Shown here: positions 26,565 to 35,500 of the stretch, piece by piece
Position numbering within the stretch: position 1 is the first letter of the stretch
Layout of the letters: each line of letters begins with the position of its first letter
Assembly: GCA_028829895.1 (NCBI GenBank)
Contig: CM054177.1
Span: forward strand, 39,801,564-39,865,563
DNA length: 64,000 nt
Direction of reading: 5' to 3'
Origin: Sinotaia quadrata
Taxonomy: Eukaryota > Mollusca > Gastropoda > Architaenioglossa > Viviparidae
Translations under genes and position numbers: made by a program
Notes under the pieces: generated by a model
Databases searched by the model: none
Told to the model about the DNA's origin: nothing
What the model saw: only the letters and a program-made list of their open reading frames with translations

Positions 26565-29500
26565 TCAGAGTTTCAGACTAAATTATTCTACAACTACAAG
26601 TGTACATCCCATTCTTTTTTTCAGAGCTCACATCACTGATTCTGTAACAAACTAACATGAAACCTTTTTTCAATTTAAGCACAAAAGTTACTTATTGTAC
26701 ATAAATAACAAAATGAGGATTAGTAATATAAACCTTTGTAATTTTACATAAACATCTAGGGTTTAAAACATGCAATATTAATAATTTTAAACTAGATTTT
26801 TCACATCTCTAATTCTGTAACAAGTAAAAGTAACTATGTCAGAAATAAATAATACAAAAATTACTTGTATTATTAATTAATTTAATATGCATTGATTGAT
26901 ATTCACATTCATCCACATTGGTGATCAAACTTTGTCCACTGTCATAAATCCAAATTATGTGCACTGTCTCATCATGCATGACCATTTTGTGTTTCTCTGA
27001 TGTATGTCACTTACTCTTTCATCTTATGCTAGGCCTACTCATTCTTGCAACAATAAAGGCTTTGTATTGCTGCAGTAGAAAACTAGCAGGGAAGACCACA
27101 CAGGATGCTGTAAATATGTGGTTTGAGTAGCAACCCACTATAGCAGAGACAAATAGTGCCCCCTCCCCTCCCATTTACCTATAATTTCAGTGAAACATTT
27201 ACTGAAGTCCAGTAAATGCAAGTAAAGTGATAGGTAACTGAAGGACTAATTTACCTTTTTAATATTACAGAATTACAGATACTAGAGTTTTTTCAAAAAC
27301 GTGACTATCATTTTAGTTACAAATTGAATTATTCTACAGGTCGCTTTGCATAGCTCACATCTCTTTCATGCAATTTTTAATTACAATTTCATCCTGCAGT
27401 ACCATTTTTATTAAAGAAATATTTCATTTTTTATGATTATTACAATTAATGTTTATTCTTAGTATTATTTATATTATTATTATAATTATATTATAATAGT
27501 ATGTACTGTTGGAATTTATTTTAAAAGACTAATTTATCTGTTGCAATTGTGTTGGAATGTATTTTGAATTTATTTGTTGTAGGTTGTGTTGGAGTGTGTT
27601 TTGAAGAAAGACATACAGTACACAAAGGCTAATCCTAAATTCCACCATTGGAACACAGATGAGAAACGCTATGGTTTGACATTTGAAAGGTCTGATGATG
27701 CAAAAGCTTTTGATCATGGTGTGCGCCATGCAGTGGCAGACCTTACGGAAGGTGGGCATAATTGTCAGCTGAGTAGGTTTTACATTTTAAAATGTTACTC
27801 CTTGTTCTGTTTTCAAGACTTTAAAAAGACTATTAAAGTTTGTTATCTACATAGATAGTAGCACCTCCTGCTTTACTACTATAAATATTACTATAGATTT
27901 TTTTATGATCAAAATGAACATCTTGAGGGATAAAATTAATTTGTGCAGTAAAAATTATGATAATACCTATAATACTTTCTGAGATATTGTATTGTCATTT
28001 ATGATCAGAATTATATGGACCTTATATAAAAGCAAAATAAAGATATAATGGAATCTGATGTGATCTTTATTTATGCAATTAACTAATATGCATCTCAGCT
28101 TAATGCACTGATTCACCTGTAGCTGTCAGTGCACTAAAATAAAAAAGTATAGTTAACTTTGCACATGCAAAAGAATGTTTAACAACTAAAATTTTATGTG
28201 ATGAAGAAATTCACTTTTTTTTTTCATCAGAGATCAGTGTAACCTAAAAATAGAATCACCTTAATATTCTGATTACTAAAAGTTCTCTTTCAGAATTCTA
28301 GACAATCAACATTGATGGGATTTTCAATTTCTATTGGAGTCACCAGTATGGGGTGATATATACATTCAGTACACATCATATGTAGACTCACACTGACAAG
28401 TCACTTGTCCAGAACATGAAGCAGTAGCCTTTTTCAGTTTTTGTGTAAGCTGGTTGGACTGACTCCAACATAGACGTAATAGGAACCTAACATTAGGAAA
28501 CTGTCTATAACTAGGTAGTCCCACTCATTTTTTTCTACTTCATATAGTACACATATTTTATGCTGAAAATATGTGTACTGATGAAATAAGTTTGTGTACA
28601 AAAAATTGTGATGATAACTGCAATACTTTTTCAAGTTTTTGAGATGTCAATAATTTAGTGTCGTTATTTGTGGTCAACTTTTTTTTAGACGTAATGAACC
28701 TGTGATTTTCCAAGTTTATTACAAGTAAACTATAAACCACACTAAAAAAAACAGTTCAACAATTCTAATAAACATAGTCACATACAAGAAAAAACAGATA
28801 TAATGCAAAATTTACTTTTCAGTTTATTATAAATTGCAAAAGAAAATGGGATTTTGTTTCATAAAATATATTAAGTTACATTTTTTTATTTTACTGTACA
28901 ATTTTTATTTACAGAGAAAATTAAAATAGCTAAATGGTCACATCTCAGAAACTATACATAACACAGTTATGGTTCACATATCAAAATGATCAGTAAACTA
29001 TAGTCCTTCTATGTGTATAAAGATCATTTCTGTTTAACCAAAATATTAAGCTACATTTTTTATTTTACTGTACACTTTTTATTTACAAAGAAAATTAAAA
29101 CGGATAAATGATCACATCTTAGAAACTATATATAGCACAGTTATGGTTCACCTATTAAAATGATCAGCAGAAAGTTATCCATTTATCTAAAGACAGATCA
29201 GTTATCTATTTTTATCTGAATTAATATTTTTACAATAGAAACTTTCATATTTAAAAAAATCTTTAATGCAAATTACAATACTAAATTAACGATATCTCAA
29301 AAGTATTATAGCTATGATCATAATTTTTCAACACAACCTTATTTTATCTGAACACATATTTTGAGCATAATATATTTTGTACAGTATTGAGTAGAAAAGC
29401 TAAATTGGGCTACCTATTACAAGTGATGATCTTAAATTTGATTGCTTTGCTTATAAACCTACCTGTCTTATCAGCCTGACAGTTGACTTTTTTTTTTATA

Positions 29501-32500
29501 TACATTTCTGTCGTTTATATTTTTTGTGTGCAGACATTTGGGCAGGTAAGAAATTTGCTTTTGAAGCTGCCATCCATTCTGTATTGTACAGCTATCACAT
29601 AGCTGCCAACCATTCTATATTGTACAGCTATCACACAGCTGCCAACCATTCTATATTGTACAGCTATCACATAGCTGCCATCTGTTTTTTCAGTTTATTG
29701 ACACCATCCATTCTGTAGTATGAAGTTTTTGTAATGGGATAAATGGAGTATATTTTATATGATTATTAAACTGTATCACCAGATAATGCTGTTTGAATAT
29801 GTTGGGAATTCATAATATTTTTGGCAGGGCATACCCACACAATACCTTCAATAAAATGAGTCAGATTATTTTAGAATGGCTTCATTTTACTTCCAACCTA
29901 TTTGACAAGTTAAGTACTAGCCAATTATTGATTTCTAAAATTTACTTCTTTCACATGCTAAATCACCCTGATTGAATGGTTCGGAGGCATGATGTAGTTA
30001 AGATTGTATGTTTCATAATTTTAACACTTAAATTGGATGTTGTATAATATTAAATAATTTTTAATGTGATTTATAATTTTCAGGTTACCCTCTATGTCCT
30101 GATGGAAAAGACAGAATATTTCAGGTAATAAATACTTGAATAAATTTCTGACATGTAGTTAATTAATATTTAAAGTTTTGATGTAATTCTAACCTGTAGT
30201 TTATAGATATTAAATGTTTCAGTGTGCTTCTCAGCAGTACTTAAACCATACATGTAATAAATTTGATAAAACATTTTTAATTTATGTTTCATTGTACCAG
30301 TATTTATACCATATATTAATACATTTGACATAAAGTATTAGATTTCTACTTATACTTTTTATCATATTGTGTGCAAGACTAGTATGAATGACATACAGCT
30401 TATTCTCTGGAGAAGTATACCATTTTGTTATATTAAGTGCAAAAAACAAAGTGGATTAAATCTAATTATTTTACATTTTTAAGTGTACAACAGGGACCTA
30501 GTGCTCACATAAAAACATAAGAAAAGATAAAAATTATAAAAATGTTGATATTATATATAGGAGCTTGAAATCTGTAAAAGCATTTGTTTATGTTGAAATC
30601 TTAGAAAGTAAGATTTTACCAGAAAGAAGATTTTTTTTATCATAAAAAGATATTGTGATATATGCAATGTAATTATCTCATTACTACTAATAAATAATAT
30701 ATTTTCTTTATTAACCTAAATCATTAACTTAATCAGGATATATTTAAAATAGGGTATACTATAACTTTGCAACATGGAAACCATATTTATTATTAACAAA
30801 ATTATCAAGCATCAAAAAAGAAACTATTTTTCTCACTTAAACATAAAACAGGCAAAGTTATTATTCTGCAAAGAATTAAACAGATTATCTATTTAAATAT
30901 AATTTTTTTTAAATATAAAAGTAAGCCTAATCAGTAATCGTGATATTTCTATTCTTGGATGTAATCAACAGGTTTTTCTACTCTTAACTCCCTGAGTTTT
31001 AAAACATACACACACCTATGTGAAACTTTAAATGCGAAAGAAACCACATGAATATATACATAAATATATTACTTTATTAGCTATTTACAATGTTAATTAA
31101 TTAAATCAAAATATATCAAGATTATCAGAAATCTTAGCTGTTTTGAAACATTGATGATTCCAAAAATTTTCCCACCTTCATTGTTGCAACCATGTGATCT
31201 GAATGGGAAATGAAAGTTATTTTTCTTATTTGGTACTTAAACTCATCACACCAAGACAGAATGACATGAGAGTTATCTTTCCAGATCATGGCATCTTTGA
31301 AAAATGTAAGAAGTAGTTCATGATATTATCATCATTATATTTACAAATTTATTAGTCCCATTGTAATGTGATAAAGAGGAAACAAAGTCAAATTAATTTT
31401 CCTAAAACTGAATATTTCTGAATATAATGAATAAATTTGAAAACCATTAATGTATGAATACTTTGGGTAAATAAAAAACCTAATTAAATCCACATGGCAT
31501 GTTTGTTTGACATTTTGCAGTTTGGTAAAAGAATAAAAGTTTTGGATCCAATTTATGCAGAAACTAAGCATTGTGAAGAATCTTAGAATAGTATTCTTCA
31601 CAAAATTGACTGTTTGCAGATAAAAGGAATATTGAATATTGATTTAATGTATTATCGCTGTTAAGAAAATCTTAATATATGGTAAGTTTGTTGGATTTTT
31701 TATAACAATAAAAATTAAAGAAAATGGCTGTGTATCCATGTAACAAATAGAGGTGCCATTTTTCACTTCAAAATGACTTAGTTAGTATTACAAATAATAT
31801 TACATAAAGTAAATAAACATATATTCACATAACTGTCTTATATATCTCTCACATCAATTCTGAACACATAGAATAGAAACGTGATATTTCGCTGTTTTAT
31901 TTTTAAGAAAACACATTTCAAACGGACCCACCCTTTGTGGTACATTTGCTTGGAGAGTGAGCCATATATATATATATATATATATATAATTATTAGATCA
32001 GAGATCACTGGCACAAAAATATATATAACAAAGCAGAAATATTATCTCAGATTCATTCTTTGCAGTAGAGTCAAACCCACTTATCTCAACCTTGGTTAAC
32101 TCGCCAACTCTATTAAGTCAATGTTTTTGAAGTGGAACCGCCAGATTCCCTCTTTGTCTTAGCATTTTCTCATCTGTTATGTCAATTCTTTTATGTCACC
32201 AAACCCTAGCATCTCAAGCACAAAAGAGGGCCTAAATCGCCACTTAACATCGGTTATCTTGATCCTGTTGACTAATCACCGGCTTTTGAAAATGTTAGTT
32301 ATCAATGCCACTTGCCATCTCACTAACGATAAATGGCCACAGCTTGTTTAACAACCTGCAGCTTAAACCTAAGGGCATTGTTTCCCCCATCGGGCACATT
32401 CTACCAGGGGTTTAAGCACACTGATGCCCTTCAACTGGCTCACACCTTTTTTATGTTAATTTGCCCACTTTTGAAGAAACCGCATGTACGATACTTTTCA

Positions 32501-35500
32501 GAGCTGTGTCAGAGCAAAATGACACAAATTTAATTTTGACACTGGTTACTTTTTTGTGAAAATGAACTATACCCCACGGGTTTTTTGCGATTTTGTGAGC
32601 GATCGTTGTGTTTGCAATGTTGGAGAATATAATGAAAGGTTTGAACATGTATCAAGAATCGATAGTGGTTTTTATTGTATACTGGTAAATCTCTGCTGTT
32701 AGTTGATGCACATAAGCCTTTTGTTAGCAAACATGTACATTTTTATAGCATGCCAATTGCATCATCAAACAAATCATGGCATCGCTGTTGTGTAAAAAAA
32801 TCACCAAAATCACATTCTCATTTATTAATGCACATCATGTACTTAAAGAAATTTCAAGCACATGTTACTGTAATATATTTGCTGAACATCAATATGTTGT
32901 GCATAAACACCATGTACTATTTAAATGATTGGCTGAACATCAATATGTTGTGCATAAACACCATGTACTATTTAAATGATTGGCTGAACATCAATATGTT
33001 GTGCCTAAACACCATGTACTATTTAAATGATTGGCTGAACATCAATATGTTGTGCATAAACACCATGTACTATTTAAATGATTGGCTGAACATCAATATG
33101 TTGTGCCTAAACACCATGTACTATTTAAATGATTGGCTGAACATCAATATGTTGTGCATAAACACCATGTACTATTTAAATGATTGGCTGAACATCAATA
33201 TGTTGTGCCTAAACACCATGTACTATTTAAATGATTGGCTGAACATCAATATGTTGTGCCTAAACACCATGTACTATTTAAATGATTGGCTGAACATCAA
33301 TATGTTGTGCCTAAACACCATGTACTATTTAAATGATTGGCTGAACATCAATATGTTGTGCCTAAACACCATGTACTATTTAAATGATTGGCTGAACATC
33401 AATATGTTGTGCCTAAACACCATGTACTATTTAAATGATTGGTACAGTCGACATATTTATATTATTACACTAATGTGTCTCAAATTTATTCATTGTATTC
33501 ATAAATATTCAGCTTAAAAGAAACTAATTTGCCCTCACTTCTGTTTGAGTACATAACAAAGAAAATAATAAATTTGTAAATATAAAATAATGACAATAAT
33601 ATCGCAAACTACTTCTTAACATTTTTCATAGTGGAGAAATATAACTCTTGTCATTTTGTCTTGATGGTGATGAGTTTAAATTTAAATAATAACCGTTGGT
33701 TCCATTAAGATCACATTCTTATGACAGCAATGGTAGGGAATTTTTGGAATTATAGATACTTCAAAACAGCTAAGATTTCTGATAATCTTGATCTATTTTG
33801 ATTAAATTGGTGAACACTTCAAAACAGCTAAAATTTCTGATAATCTTGATCTATTTTGATTAAATTGGTTAACATATTTATTTACATATTTATGTACATA
33901 TCTAGATGGTTTCTTTAGCACTTAAAGTTTCACAGAACTAGAGAACTAGTAAAGATAGAAAAGCTGTGAATTACATTCAAGAATATAAATATCATGATTA
34001 GGCTCATTATTTATTTTTAAAATGTTATATTTAATAAATAGATTCTTTGTTTAGTACTATCTTCGCATATAACAACTTAGCTCATTTTATATATTCACCA
34101 GCGTATTAAATCATTGCACTGGTTTTAAAATGTCCACACCTTATGTTTTCTTTCACCTGATTTAATCATTAGCATTCTTTTATCTTTTCTAAAAAGAATT
34201 ATTATTTATTCTACTGAAGTCAATGAGCTGGTTATTTAGTAAGGTATTTATATTAGACCAAGTAAATAGGAATTCACTTCAGACATATACATTCATAAAA
34301 CCCCAGATATATCAACATTTCAGTTAAAGTTTAAGTAGCCAGTAACAGTTATAAATATTATAGTGGAATAGAAAACACAGCTTTGGATCATGCAAGAGAT
34401 CACCATATATCTTTCAGAAACATGTTCCCTTTATCATATATATTGCAATATATGGGGCTGTGGCTAAAATTTTGAAATTTTTTATGCGCTGTCAGAACAC
34501 CTAAATCATTTGATTAAGATCACCTGTATTTTGACCTAGATTCCTTTTCATTTGGTCTTTAAGATTTTATATATATATTAGAGTATATTTGAATACTGAC
34601 TCAATAATTATTACTACTAATAACAATTTAACACCATTTATTTAATTTTAAAATTGTGTTGCTTGTGCCCATTTTCAAATCAATATTTGTTCACAATTGG
34701 ATTCTGCAATTCTATAAGATTTCACAGTCCATTCAGATATTCATTCTGAATGAGAGAATATTTATAAAATATTTTATTAATTTTGCTTCTTAAAAAGATC
34801 ATTAAGATTTCTGGGTTTTTTTCTTATCATTTAACATTGGAATCAAACTAAAGAAAAAAGTAACAGTTAACAACTCTTCTCAGTCACCTGAATATATTGA
34901 CAGTTTGAAAATTAAAAATACTTTTTTATAAATAAAGTTATACGAAACAAAAACAACTTTAGTATTGTTTGTTAAACACTGAAATGAAAAGGGTGAATTG
35001 TATGAAAATCTTAGCAGCATGGATGGCATCTAACAAGTAACATTAACAATGTTTGCATCAAGTCCTTTTTTTTATTTAATGGCTTAGTTGTTTCTTGTAG
35101 ACTATTTTCCTTATACTTCTGCTTTGTCTATAATCTTGCTATGATAAAAATATGCATTCAGGTTTGCTTGTTTTCTGAAAATGAGATGAAAGCATTCACC
35201 TTGTATTTGTTCAGGAGACTAATGATAAAAGAAATTTGTTATATTTTGCGTGCTTTTTTTAAAAATTAAATTTAATATATTTGTTAATTCTAATGATATT
35301 AAATGTTTTGATCTGGCATTTATTTCCCTAGGTTGCCCACAACTTAAGTCATTGCCTAACAAACAGTATCTTGAATTTTTGCAATATTTAAGTAAAAATA
35401 CATGCAGTGATGTACTGCAACACTTGTAATTTTTTTTCCACTATAGGAAATAATATTCAGATCTTTGGAAACACCTCTATAAAAATTATTTTTTCTACAA

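Larger units (their letters stand above)
21581..27582 (+). other. Spred intron 2 (6.0 kb)
   Basis: AT-rich. It contains the 37-bp repeat, repeat A copy 3, a pogo-like end fragment, a poly-C tract near 24522-24532 and an (ATT)n microsatellite at 26530-26562. Nothing gene-like was seen in 21910-23430 or 24940-27580. Confidence 0.85.
27752..30083 (+). other. Spred intron 3 (2.3 kb)
   Basis: AT-rich. It holds a diverged tandem duplication at 28870-29170, the 12-base microexon candidate and a 33-bp repeat. Nothing else supportable was seen. Confidence 0.85.

Noticed and set aside
27773..27864. Read-through extension of exon 3 as coding
   Set aside because: The sequence after EVH1 is AT-rich, has no Spred similarity and soon stops; a splice donor explains it better.
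32675..33517. 280-codon plus-strand ORF as a repeat protein gene
   Set aside because: It is built of 51-base minisatellite units inside Spred intron 4; the frame is open only because the period is divisible by three.
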